DNA from: Orobanche coerulescens
Taxonomy: Eukaryota > Streptophyta > Magnoliopsida > Lamiales > Orobanchaceae
Assembly: GCA_033398695.1 (NCBI GenBank)
Contig: CM065804.1
Span: 9,285,001 to 9,349,000 of the forward strand
Direction: 5' to 3'
Length of the DNA stretch: 64,000 nucleotides
The translations under genes were made by a program, and so were the position numbers. The notes beneath the pieces are model-generated. The model was not told where the DNA came from. It made no database searches and worked only from the letters and a program-made list of their open reading frames with translations. Shown here piece by piece: positions 23,881-34,569 of the stretch. How positions within the stretch are numbered: position 1 is the first letter of the stretch; each line of letters starts with the position of its first letter.

Positions 23881-25347
23881 CTTTAACACCCCAAACTAGG
23901 CGAATATTATAGTGCCGTGGACCCCCGACTGGGACCCACTAGGCGAATAAAAATTAATGAATTAAGTGATATAATTGTAGTACCGAACCACAATATATCA
24001 ATAATTACTCCGATGAGGAGTTTTAAGTACAACACACCCAGGATAAAACAGAATACATGTATATTTTATATGAAGATAAAATATACAACACCAATTAAAA
24101 TGAGTATTTAAATGGAAGTCTGCAGCGGAATACAAATGAAGAAAACATGAAGACTGAAAGGACTGGGGCCCCCTACTAGTATCACTGGGACTCCTCGCAG
24201 TCAACGTTCTCTTCCCGTGCCTTAGCCTTTCCATGACCTGAAAACAATATCCCCCAACGGGGTCAGTTACACAGAACAACAATCCTCAAGAGTTGAATAA
24301 ACACAATCATGATATATCTTAATTATGAAATGACGCTGAAGAGAGGCATCATAGTACGCCCGTAATGGTATGTGCAAGTGCACAAGACGAGTGTCCGGAC
24401 ACACCCGTCCTTGTACCTAATTAGTCTCACGGAGGTACATTACCGTGTGCACAGTCCAATGTGTCGGTGAACCCAACACATGACCATCACGTGCCCGACT
24501 AAAAAATCCACACATCCCCACCCGGCCACGCAATATGCACCCAGAAGGTCATATGGACAAGAAATGACCATGAAGAATAATAATGAATAACAATCCGACA
24601 AAGTCAAGAATGACTCACTGAGATGAAATGATAGTTAAATGAATGATAGCTCGATGAAATTATTGGAACCGTCGTTCCTCGTGAATGAAGTGATTAATTG
24701 ACAATTACAAGTCTCAATACGGTTATACATTGTGAATGAATTATGATTATGAATGAACAACAACGAAGGGAATGAATATCCTTTTAACCGAGTAAGAATT
24801 AACTTACACAACACCGGTGAAGAATGTCCTTCCTCGAACAACGTCCAAAAAGGGATGTCGGTCGCTCGAACAACCTTGAATGACAATTACCAACAAACGC
24901 TCAATATACGTATCAAACACGATTATAACCAACTCAAACGTTGATACAACAATATCCAAACTCATTGAGGCATTCTAACGAATACTTAGCAAACATACAT
25001 CCTTTGATAATATCGAATCCCGAATATATCGAACTCAAACTCCAAAATGAGTATTTCAAACCAAAAATCACCTTCAATGATATTAATAATCCCATAGGAA
25101 TCCACAACTCGAGTTAACAACAACATCTAATCGAAAACCCCCAAATATCAAAGTCAACTCTAATGTGTTCTTGAATCAAACCCCCAACAATACATGGAAT
25201 CCGAAATACATGCCATAAAATCCATAGGAATACATTTATCCAAGGTAGATAATCCATATCTAACATATTCCAACAACAATCCAAGCTTACACGAAGAAAT
25301 CGGAAGGAAAACCCAAAAATCCGAAATTCTAGATCCAAGAAGTTATT

Positions 25348-25353
25348 ACCTTG
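25348..25353 (-). promoter_or_regulatory. Consensus 5' splice site in LTR R/U5
   Basis: The minus strand reads ATCAAG|GTAATA, about 175 bp downstream of the TATA box. Equivalent donor matches at similar distance lie at 13984, 59851, 29369 and about 11806 in the other or diverged LTRs. It is proposed to pair with the acceptor at 19737. Confidence 0.45.
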
Positions 25354-25540
25354 ATTTGATGTGATGGGGATGATGAAATGATGATTACTCCAAATTATAA
25401 GCTTGATGATGATGATAGATGATTGCACCTCGAAGAACACTTCTCAAGAAGCTCCAAATCGCCCGGAACTGATGAAGGAATGAAAAGAAATGAAGAATGA
25501 CGAAGAATGGACTGAACTGACCTATTTATAGCACCCCAAT

Positions 25541-26107
25541 TTAGCGTGCGCTAGTTCCTGTGCGTAGCGTGCGCTAACGGGTGCACTGGGTAGTCCAATA
25601 TCCTCTATTGCAACGGTAGCATGTGCTAAGTACCTTTTGTAGCATGCGCTACAACCGTATACTTAGTGCGCTAACTCAAAATGTTAGCATGCGCTAACAA
25701 TTTATCTGATGCCCAATACTGAAGTCCAGAACCTCCTGTTCTCTGATCTGGTCGCGGTAGCGCGCGCTACACATAATATTCAGCGTGCGCTACTAACCCC
25801 GATTAGTGTACGCTAATATCTACTCATAGCGTACGCTAGGAATTACTCCAATGCAGTCCAGTAGCTACTGGACTCTGCCTGATCCGTCCTTAGCGCGCGC
25901 TACACCGAATGCATAGCGTGCGCTACTCCGACCTACTAGCACGCGCTACTTACCATTCGTAGCGTGCACTACTTACAACCCGACTGCAGTCCAGTGCCTT
26001 CTAGACTGCCTGCTTGAACTACATTAGCGCGCGTTAGTGTTGAGAGGTAGCGTGCGCTACTTGAGCTCAATTAGCACGCGCTAAAGAGAGTTCATAGCGT
26101 GCGCTAC
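25541..26107. repeat. U3 palindrome array (5' LTR)
   Basis: Copy of the array at 14175-14745, with scattered substitutions in individual words (for example TAGCATGCGCTA) and small indels. TATA box spacing is unchanged. Confidence 0.8.
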
Positions 26108-26336
26108 TTCCCACACACAGCCCACTATGAAGATGACAATGATGATAAACACGGCACGATTCTCCAACTAGATTGATGATGAATGACGATTGATACACGA
26201 TACAATTACTCTGAACGGTAAATACAATGATTGAATATGAGTGACAAATGATCATTAATGAGTGAAAATTATTGAGTGACAATTACTGAACGATAATTAC
26301 TGAATGATAATGACTGAATTACAACCAGGTATTACA

Positions 26337-26626
26337 CTAATAAGGCTATACTTAGCCAATTCCAACTGTTCCTGTCCGTCGTCTCGATATACTAGATACA
26401 TACACACGACATACTGAATACATATATTCCTTCCAATAATATCCTCCTACAATACGCTTGACACACCATATCTTCAAATGCAATTGTCGACCAAGTACGA
26501 AAATTTTACCAATACAAATGTTTCAGTCCTTCAATTGTTTTATCCGTACTGTACAGATTCCACACTATGCAGTATAACTTGGATAAAATAACATTAAACA
26601 ACTATAGTAGAAATTCAGGATATTAC
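26337..26626 (-). repeat. Old Ty3/gypsy LTR relic, piece 3 (U3 end)
   Basis: It resumes the relic after the Tekay insertion (shared TACTTAGCC with 33.97 kb). It is placed to end at CAGGATATTACA (26626), matching the ...TATTACA ends of the other gypsy LTRs. No polypurine tract follows, so this is the outer end of the old LTR. Confidence 0.45.
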
Positions 26627-26640
26627 AGTATCAATAATTT

Positions 26641-26643
<3 letters not shown>

Positions 26644-26673
<30 letters not shown>
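26644..26673. repeat. TA dinucleotide microsatellite
   Basis: About 15 TA units, directly followed by the MITE-like sequence. Confidence 0.9.
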
Positions 26674-26675
<2 letters not shown>

Positions 26676-26930
26676 CCCCTGTTTCATATTAGCTGTCATT
26701 TTTTTCAGGTTGAATTTTGACCATAGATTTTTTTGTAAAGGACAAGTATAAAAGCTCACAAAATTTATATTGCTAGATTTGTATTAAAATATATTTCTTC
26801 ATATATTTTTTTAATATTTTTTCTGTTATTATATTTTGAGAGATATCAATGGTCAATGTTAACCTGGAAAAATGTATTTTTAATATCGACTGGTGTAAAA
26901 TATAAAAAAACGGATGCAAGCTCAAGAGTG
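26674..26930. mobile_element. Stowaway-like MITE, decayed
   Basis: It opens at a TA with TCCCCCTGTTTCATATTAG, close to Stowaway/Mariner termini (CTCCCTCCGT type). Internal inverted similarity exists: AGGTTGAATTTTGACCAT near 26710 against ATGGTCAATGTTAACCT near 26850. The outer part of the right terminus is degenerate, so the boundary is uncertain. Confidence 0.45.
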
Positions 26931-27178
26931 GTTAAAAAAAAACGTTTTCTGAATCTTGACAGTTGCAAAGTAAAAAAAGGATGTAAGCTCAAGAGTGGTT
27001 TTCCTAAATTTTACAAACACTTTGGATGCCATATCACTTTGCTGCCAAGTTTCATTTGTAATCTTATATCATTTACCCACCTTTATAATTAAATTTAGGT
27101 AAAAAAAAATTTACACTAGAACTTTTTGGCCAAATTTTAAGTTACACCACAACCTTTTATTTTTTCACTCGACACTGA
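26931..27178. other. Unassigned sequence left of the copia insertion
   Basis: It contains a degenerate direct repeat (GGATG(C/T)AAGCTCAAGAGTGG near 26910 and 26980) and no gene. The last five bases, ACTGA (27174-27178), are the left TSD of the big copia element. The native sequence resumes at 55169. Confidence 0.6.
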
Positions 27179-28225
27179 TGTTGGGATTCGGTGCCTAAAA
27201 CGAAGGCCCAGCGGAAGCGGTAAATCGAAAATTAATTCGATCCGAATCCCTACGAGGATCGATCGAGCTACGTATATACGAATATCAAAACGAAATACAA
27301 GAGATACGAGAAACATACCCTCGTAGTCCGTTGATTAAATGGATAACCTTCTCTTGAGCTATTCCCCAAGCTCTTGAACGATCCAACGCCGAAAAACACC
27401 GCGTCTCTACTTGCCACGCGCCGGAGAAACGACCGGAACAACAATGACCTTGCTATCCTCCGAGGATACGGCTAGAGCTAAGTGATGAAGCTATATATTT
27501 GTGATTACAACACTCCAAGTGTATAACTCACTTACTCTCAATGAATCTCTCAATTTTCTCCAAGAACAATTAAGATGATATGAAGAAGATGATGAAGATA
27601 ATTGAGAAAAAGGTTTTTCTCTTTCTCTCTCTCTATTTCACTTTCACGTATGGAAGCTTGTGTGTAAGTGATAGTCATCCTCCTTTATTTATTCAACTCC
27701 CCACTACCTTTAACAACTCATGCATGTGGGAATCTAACCCCACCTCCACAATAATAATACATTAAAGAATGGAGACATAAGTCCAAAAGGAAGGTGGGTG
27801 GAATGTGGGGGGCGGCCCATGCTAGAAATCGGACGAGTTCGGTTCGCTTTGACTCGAGGGTCTAAACAGATAAACTCCGATTCCGTATCGATGTATTTAT
27901 ATCGATTAATTAATCCAATTAATTAAACATATCAAATACAAAATAATATAATTAATTTCTCCAAGAAATAATTATATATGAATTAAATTAATCACCCAGT
28001 AATTTATTTAATTCATTAGGCCGTAAATCAATTTATCCAATAAATCGATTTAAACATCCAATGTTCCAAAATTAGATATCCAATATCTAATATTCATAAT
28101 GAGAGAATTAGCTTGAATCATTACGTCGTCAATCCTATTGCGCGACTCGGTAGGTCCGTCTCAGTCAGCAATGGGAGGAACCAAAGAGTAGTAGCACCAC
28201 CTAGCCAGCCTGGCGGCCTATACTG
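27179..28225 (-). repeat. Outer copia 3' LTR, left part
   Basis: It starts TGTTGGGATTCGGTGCC and matches the LTRs at 40590, 48173 and 53210. It is interrupted after TACTG (28221-28225), the altered left TSD of the gypsy-type insertion. Confidence 0.85.
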
Positions 28226-30561
28226 TGTAACACCCCCAAGTTATTCAGGGTATATTACAGCGTCGTGAGCCCCGCCGTGGGACCCACAAGGCTAAACATA
28301 CGCGGAACTATAAACTTGACCGAGAAGGTCTACATACAATGGAAAGAAGGACGATACAAATGGTATTCAAAACCATAACCAATGAAACCATATACATCAC
28401 CACACAAATCAATACCTCGGCAACACAGGCCGGAACATCAAGGAAACTGAAATACAATACTCGAGTATTTAAAATCCATTCCAGTACAACAACACTGAAT
28501 GGAGGAATCCAAAAAGATAACCGGAGATAAGACACAGTATCACACTTGCCCATCATCTTCATGCCGACCCGATACCCGCCTGTCCTCTCTCCTGGAACCT
28601 GAAATACATAAAAGGTATTTCCCCCATAAAGGGGCTAGCCGTCGAATAGCTAGTGCAAGTATAACAGTATGAAACACAATACTCCTCGACAATAAAGTAA
28701 ATGTAATCCGTCAATTCATCAATTCAAGACTAGTATTCCGGAATGACTAAAATCTCATGACGTATGTGAATGCCGTAGAAACGGTTCGTTCATATCATAC
28801 GCCGTTACATGTAGGAATGCCGTCAAAACGGTTCGTTCGTTACATGCCAATAATACATATATGAATGCCGTAAAAACGGTTCGTTCATAATATGCCATCA
28901 ATATATCTATGAATGCCGTAAAAACGGTTTGTTCATATCATACCATCAATTCCTCTTACTTTCAAAGTCGAGAACGCACAATCATTAATGTATACTTGCC
29001 TTGAATAATCGACGACGCAACGAACGGAATGGAAAGTCACCGACGAATGCTAGGAACCATCGAAACCGAACCTAACGATTCGAAGAATACAATCACAACA
29101 GATTCTAAACGAATACGGAATTGGAATACGCCCAGAAACCCGCCTACGATTCATGTATATTCGTATAAAAACGACAACGAGGGCAGACCACAACCAAACC
29201 CTCTCGATTTCGTAAAAATCACGAAATATACCATGAATCCGTAGGGAAACTAAGAGTACCAACAAGATTAATCATATTCATCATGAATTACTCATCAAAA
29301 CCGAATGAATCGGACAAAACCATGAAAATCCCCAAATCTCCCCAAAAGTAGGGTTCTAAAGATCTAACCTTGATTCGCTGGATCGAAGGATGTTATAGGA
29401 CGATTGATCGGTGATATAAACTCAGAAACTTCGTGGATTTGTTGTTCAACAACATGGTTTCGTCTCCTCCGAAACCCCACCATGAACGAAGAGAAATGAA
29501 ATGAAAAATGACGGAGAAAGTCATTGGTCTGTCATTTTTATCTCGGGCGGAACTAGCGTGCGCTAGCCTTCCCGACCTAGCGTGCGCTATCGGCCAAGAC
29601 GGCCGAGCACTCTCGGCCATGGCCCGCATGACCCGGCACCACCGACCACCTGCCGACCATGACTCGACCGCCGACTCCCGCTAGCGTGCGCTACGGCCGG
29701 AAGCTCGCGCGCTAGCCGACTGGCCCAAAGAGCCACCGGACTAACAAACTCACCCGGGTAGCGTACGCTAGTCGGCCGGCGGCGGCGCTACCCCTGCCGG
29801 TTAGCGTGCGCTACGACCGGCAGATGGCGTGCGCTACTCGCCGATCCCGACCGAGTCGAACCTCGTAATCCCTCGCCTGTGCCCGGAGGCAGCGTCTGGC
29901 CGACTCGGCAGCGTGCGCTACATCGCTGAAGCTAGCGCAGAAGGCTCCCGGCCGTGGCGTGCGCTACGCCGGTTCTCGCCGCGTGCTGCTCGGTCGATGC
30001 GACCATCGTCCGGCCAGAACCTGCGACCGTCCGGTCAGTCCCGCAATCGTCCGGCCAGTGCCCGACCACCAGGGCTCGACGACTCGATTTCCGAAAACGT
30101 ACGGAACGAATACGACGAAAAGTTCACGGACAACATCAACAACCCGAAATGAAAGCGTAACGTAATAATTAATCATACGCGACCGAGAAAAGAGTCGAGA
30201 CAACGAATACAGATAGAATACCCATAACTTTGGGTAAATTACAAAATGGCCCAAAACGCCCGAAAATCACGATACACGATCGAATAACCAAACCGAAGTT
30301 CACAACACTTCTAACAAAGTTAAACGACTTACGGGAAACTCGAAACAGCAGTTTAGAACGAGATTCGCAAGAATCGAACTCAAGTGCGGAAAAGTCGTTG
30401 AAAAGCACGGAACTCAACATAACGACACCGAAACGAACTCGGATGTCAAAAAGTGTATAATTAATCATTCTCAGGGTGACGAAACGGTCCCAAGTGAGTT
30501 GTCAAAACGGACTTCCGCCAAAAATAGAAAATTACCGGGAATCAAAATTACGGGTATTACA
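28226..30561 (-). repeat. 3' LTR of the non-coding gypsy-type element
   Basis: It runs from TGTAACACCCCC to CGGGTATTACA. It contains four copies of a GTTCGTTC-linked repeat (GAATGCCGTAAAAACGGTT and variants) between 28765 and 28940. A splice-donor match AAG|GTTAGA lies at 29369 and a TATA-like GATAAAAATG on the minus strand near 29540. Confidence 0.83.
29552..30090. repeat. GC-rich palindrome array in the gypsy-type LTR
   Basis: TAGCGTGCGCTA words alternate with CGGCCG-rich spacers directly upstream of the TATA-like box. Several chance ORFs here (29829-30165) arise from base composition. Compared with 35900-36415 in the partner LTR, small indels are dense inside this island and rare outside it. 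Confidence 0.75.
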
Positions 30562-33500
30562 TTCTACCCTCCTTAAAAGAAGTTTCGTCCCGAAACTTAA
30601 AACAGGTAGGGAGAAGAAATATTCCGCCAGGAAAAACTCAACGAGATACACAAGAACCGAAAACTTACGCCCAAACGGCGAGTCATCAATATAGAACACA
30701 ACAATACATTACCCGAAGGTAAACCAAATCAATGCCGAAAAAGATACGAATTCACAATGCCCGAAGGCTCCAACGGAAAATACCGATACATCATAATGGC
30801 CTGAAAGCCGAACAACCCAAAGCTGTAAATCATCACAAAATAGATCTCAAAGAAACCAACTCGATCCGGACATACCTCGGCGTATGAACAACCCGATCGC
30901 AAATCGTCGGACATATCCAATACAACATGGACTACGAGCGATCAAACAATAAAGCTCAAGAGGGACATCACAAGACGCCCGATCCGAAATGTGTCCGTGC
31001 ACATGTCCACCCCGTATACGGAATCCGAATATACGTGTGACAATGTACCTAATTAGCCTCAAGAACTACGTCTCGTGTATGCGGTCCAATGCGGAAACAT
31101 CCACGCATGACCATCGAGTGCACGGCTAAAAATCCTACACATAACCGGGCCAAGACGCAGACATGATTCCAGATATGCCATGATACAACATGACAACGAA
31201 ACTCAAAGGATAAAATACCCATTACGGATCATACAATTCACCAAGTGAACGATGACACACGAATAATGAAAGATCGACACGACCAACGATATTCAAAACA
31301 ACCATCCTGGGATAAGAATTCCCTAAGGACTGATTAACACGTAAATAACCACAACACCACAATTCGGGAAATCCTCCACCCTCAACGATCACAAAATTAT
31401 CGAGTTCATAAGAATAATAGTGTGCTGCCCTGAGTTGGCCAACACGACAATAATAACTCACAGATGGGCACTATCCTCGGAGATCCCCATTCAATATCTC
31501 GATTGTCTTCGAACGACCAATCGATAACGACTCAACGGATGGGAACTATCTTCGACAGTCCCAATTCAATACTTTGGTTACCTTAGAATGGTAACTCGAT
31601 AACAACGGTACAACAGATGTCTCGGCACACTTAAATCAGTTACCGATAATGAAGATGAAATTCGAATACATCAATGCCTTCAATCGGCCGTTTACGAACA
31701 ACAATAAAATTTGGCATGATTTGTCGACGGGTGTCGTATCAAACGATCCCCTGGTATCAAAACAATCATAAGGAGACCAAGTCTTGAAATGATTCACACA
31801 TTCGTACACCTACACGATAACATTAGTCTCATGCTTAGTACGAGTATAAAACTTGCCTCGATATCAGCACAACGAACTGTTACCAATTTAGTTGATTTCG
31901 TCTTACGAATTCCTCAGTCTCGACCAAGTTAATCTACGAACCCTTCAACCTTAACCGCAACACAACAGTCATAATTCACGATCAAACATCATATCTTATT
32001 GTAAAACGAAGGATTAATAATCAACAGGTTCGATGACGACCAATATCAATACCACCAAACCATAAACTTAACCGTTTCACCATATCTCGACTAATTACAG
32101 TCTGAACAATCCAACTCAGGCACTTACACATCCTGTCCCCAATACGAGTCTAAATATGATGATCATATCAGCAACAAATGAGGACCAATAATAAGGGTCT
32201 AAATATTCCAAACTCAATTCTTAAGTTCGGATTTATAAGGTTCCCTTCTCGTAAATCCATCGTTAAAATTTACTTATGACCGTCATTATTTCGAATCATC
32301 CGACTGGTTCAAAACAATAGATAATCCTACTAAAAAGGTTATCAAATAGTCCAATCATTCGACTTGAACATTTGCTCCATACGTATGGGCTTCCAAATTC
32401 GGAGATGAATAATAGTCTCATCAAACTCATAATCACATTCGTATTCCTATACGAATATTATATCAAACATATAGTTTAGCTCTAGATATGAATATTCCAT
32501 ATTCATTTTCAAAACATCAACACTTCTAAAAAAATTCATCACCTCGTATAATTCAAGAGTTCTTCAAGAACACGAAATATCCGAAATCCCATTCAGAACA
32601 ACATATCCGAGGTATATATCTCCATGTTACCATTTTCTTCGTCATGCCATTCATACAACCTTAAGAGTCGCAACAATACTGTCATCACCATATGAAGAAG
32701 GTCTCAATAATCATATCAACATCCGAAATCTCTTATTACAATTCCAATAAATCTCGTATAACATTATCACATGATACCACAATTGTAACACCCCAGATCC
32801 TCCTGGGAATATTACACGCCGTAAACCCTTCTCACAAGGATTTACCCGGCTAAGCACAATTTTTTTCCACATCATTTCAAAAATGTTAAAAAGATCGATG
32901 ACGGTAATATTTTTCAAATACTAAAAAAAATCATTTTCCAAATACCGTCAAAATGATCAAGGCCAAAATGCCAAAGACTCAGTTTAGGGAATCGGTTTTA
33001 CAAAATAAAAATTCAGTTGGAAAAATACCAAAAGCCATTTCAAAATACTCACGCAGCGGATAAAAGTACAGTCCAATTTATGCATTTACATTGAAATAAG
33101 ACGAACATCAAAATACACGATTCCCAACATGCTCCCTCCCAAGTAGTAATCCTTTTAAAAAAAAACGAACCACTATCAAAGGGATACGAGGATTATCTTG
33201 TATGGACGAACCACGAAAAAGAATAATTTGAACTCCAATCCAAGAATCATCAAAAACTTCATGAACAATACTTAAATCCGAGCTCTCCATCTTAATCTTG
33301 TTTGAGAGAGAATCATCTCTCAATGTTTAGGAACTTCAAGTACTTCCCAAGGTTCTCTCTATTGACCGAAGGAAGTAGAATGGACAAAATGCCTCTCAGC
33401 ACTCGTCTATCCTCTCTATAAAACACATCACTAGCGTGCGCTAGACCTTATATTTAGCGTGCGCTATAGAACTAGCGTGCGCTATCCTTCCTTGATAGCG

Positions 33501-34552
33501 TGCGCTATCGGGCAGTCCAGAAGCTACTACATTGCTTCGAAATTGATCTAACGTACGTAATGCCCATGCATTAGCGTACGCTAACAGGCGTTGACTTGAT
33601 ACAGTGAAATGCTCAGTAGCGTGCGCTAGCTCTACACGACAAGCACTCGTTGACCTTATCTGGACACGCGCCGCACATGGCCGGGTCCACCCGCCGAAAG
33701 CTAAGATTCCATTATTGGCAATCTGGTGTTAGCGTGCGCTAACCAACATACGTTAGCGTGCGCTAACTGAATATAAAAATCAACATGGGCCTACCTGTCG
33801 GCCACCTTCCGAAACTAACCCAGCAAGTTGTTACGTACGTTAGGGGTCCTCCTTAGCGTACGTAACCGAATCTCTTAGCGTGCGCTAAGTATGCACCGTA
33901 GCGTACGCTAAGTATATATCTTAGCGCGCGCTAGGCATACCTTGTAGCGTGCGCTAACGTAGCTGTACTTAGCCATTTTCCGCTATTCTCTACCAACATC
34001 TCGGCATACCAAACGATCATACGGCACAATGAATACATATACGCATTCAGCAACATTGTCATATGTTCACATCATCCTCAAGCACAGTTATCCAACATAT
34101 AAATCCAAAATCATCAAGATAACCAAGAATTATCAAATAATCCAAACAACATACTTACAGGTCTGTGAAGTCGATGATCTCCCGTGGTACTAGCATGTGA
34201 CTCCCAAACAAAGTCTCAACACGAAACCGATACACGCTAATATCGAAATTAGCAATTTGACAAAATCTCAAGGAAGGGTTCACGTCCGTAACCACAGTCA
34301 CGACTTCTTCTCCTTACATCCAACATTCTAAAGGGCACACACGTGCGGAAGTATAATCCAAATCGCACCTTCTCGAAGTGACCAATTCCAAAGAATACCA
34401 AGATAAAAACGAAACGGTCAAGATAATACAAGAAGAGTGAGAGGACTTACAAGTACCGGTCGCACTGTGATGATGGCAAAGTAGTGATACTGTGGGCAAA
34501 TGCCGACTCAATCGACCCAAAAGACCGACAGCCTAGGTATCCATAAACCTAA
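30562..34552 (-). other. Internal region of the non-coding gypsy-type element
   Basis: It has no coding region above chance. 30980-31170 resembles the R/U5 block of the Tekay LTR (shared GTACCTAATTAG and the following bases). Near 31490-31530 there is a hairpin word CTCGATTG...CAATCGAT that also builds the repeat at 63640. The part from about 31.9 kb rightward resembles the old relic at 8.6-12.5 kb. Confidence 0.55.
32784..34140 (-). repeat. LTR-like fragment inside the non-coding element
   Basis: It opens TGTAACACCCCAG, next to a decayed primer-site-like TGGTATCA on the minus strand (32770-32782). A TATA-like TTTTATAGAG lies near 33413 and a TAGCGTGCGCTA array at 33433-33960. No ...TATTACA end or TSD was found, so this is either a truncated nested LTR or an ancestral part of the internal region. 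The right limit is approximate. Confidence 0.4.
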
Positions 34553-34564
34553 GCTCTGATACCA
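34553..34564 (-). promoter_or_regulatory. Primer binding site, perfect tRNA-iMet match
   Basis: The minus strand reads TGGTATCAGAGC, five bases from the LTR. The perfect match suggests the element moved recently. Confidence 0.85.
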
Positions 34565-34569
34565 TATTC

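Larger units (their letters stand above)
12520..26336 (-). mobile_element. Rearranged Tekay/Del-type Ty3/gypsy chromovirus, three LTRs
   Basis: The element is 13.8 kb, flanked by a perfect 5-bp TSD CTAAT (12515-12519 and 26337-26341). Minus-strand order from the right is: 5' LTR (23882-26336), primer site, short leader, a pol fragment in the opposite orientation (21685-23590), a truncated LTR (20233-21684), a second primer site and leader, gag-pol (19735-15010), polypurine tract and 3' LTR (12520-14975). Since the TSD encloses everything, the extra LTR and inverted pol piece either entered with the cDNA or arose later inside it. The chromodomain-containing polyprotein and long LTRs fit the Tekay/Del lineage. 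Confidence 0.85.
23882..26336 (-). repeat. 5' LTR of the Tekay-type element (2.45 kb)
   Basis: This intact LTR ends at GGTATTACA (26336), next to the TSD CTAAT. On the minus strand the TATA box is at 25523-25530. Its internal end reads TTTAACACC where the outer end of the partner reads TGTAACACC. Confidence 0.88.

Noticed and set aside
29829..30254. Overlapping ORFs in several frames in the gypsy-type LTR
   Set aside because: The GC island lacks stop codons by composition. The partner LTR shows the same region with many indels that change the frames.
32784..34140. Complete nested LTR element
   Set aside because: Only a U5-like end with a decayed primer site is visible. There is no second LTR, no TATTACA end and no TSD, so only an LTR-like fragment is reported.
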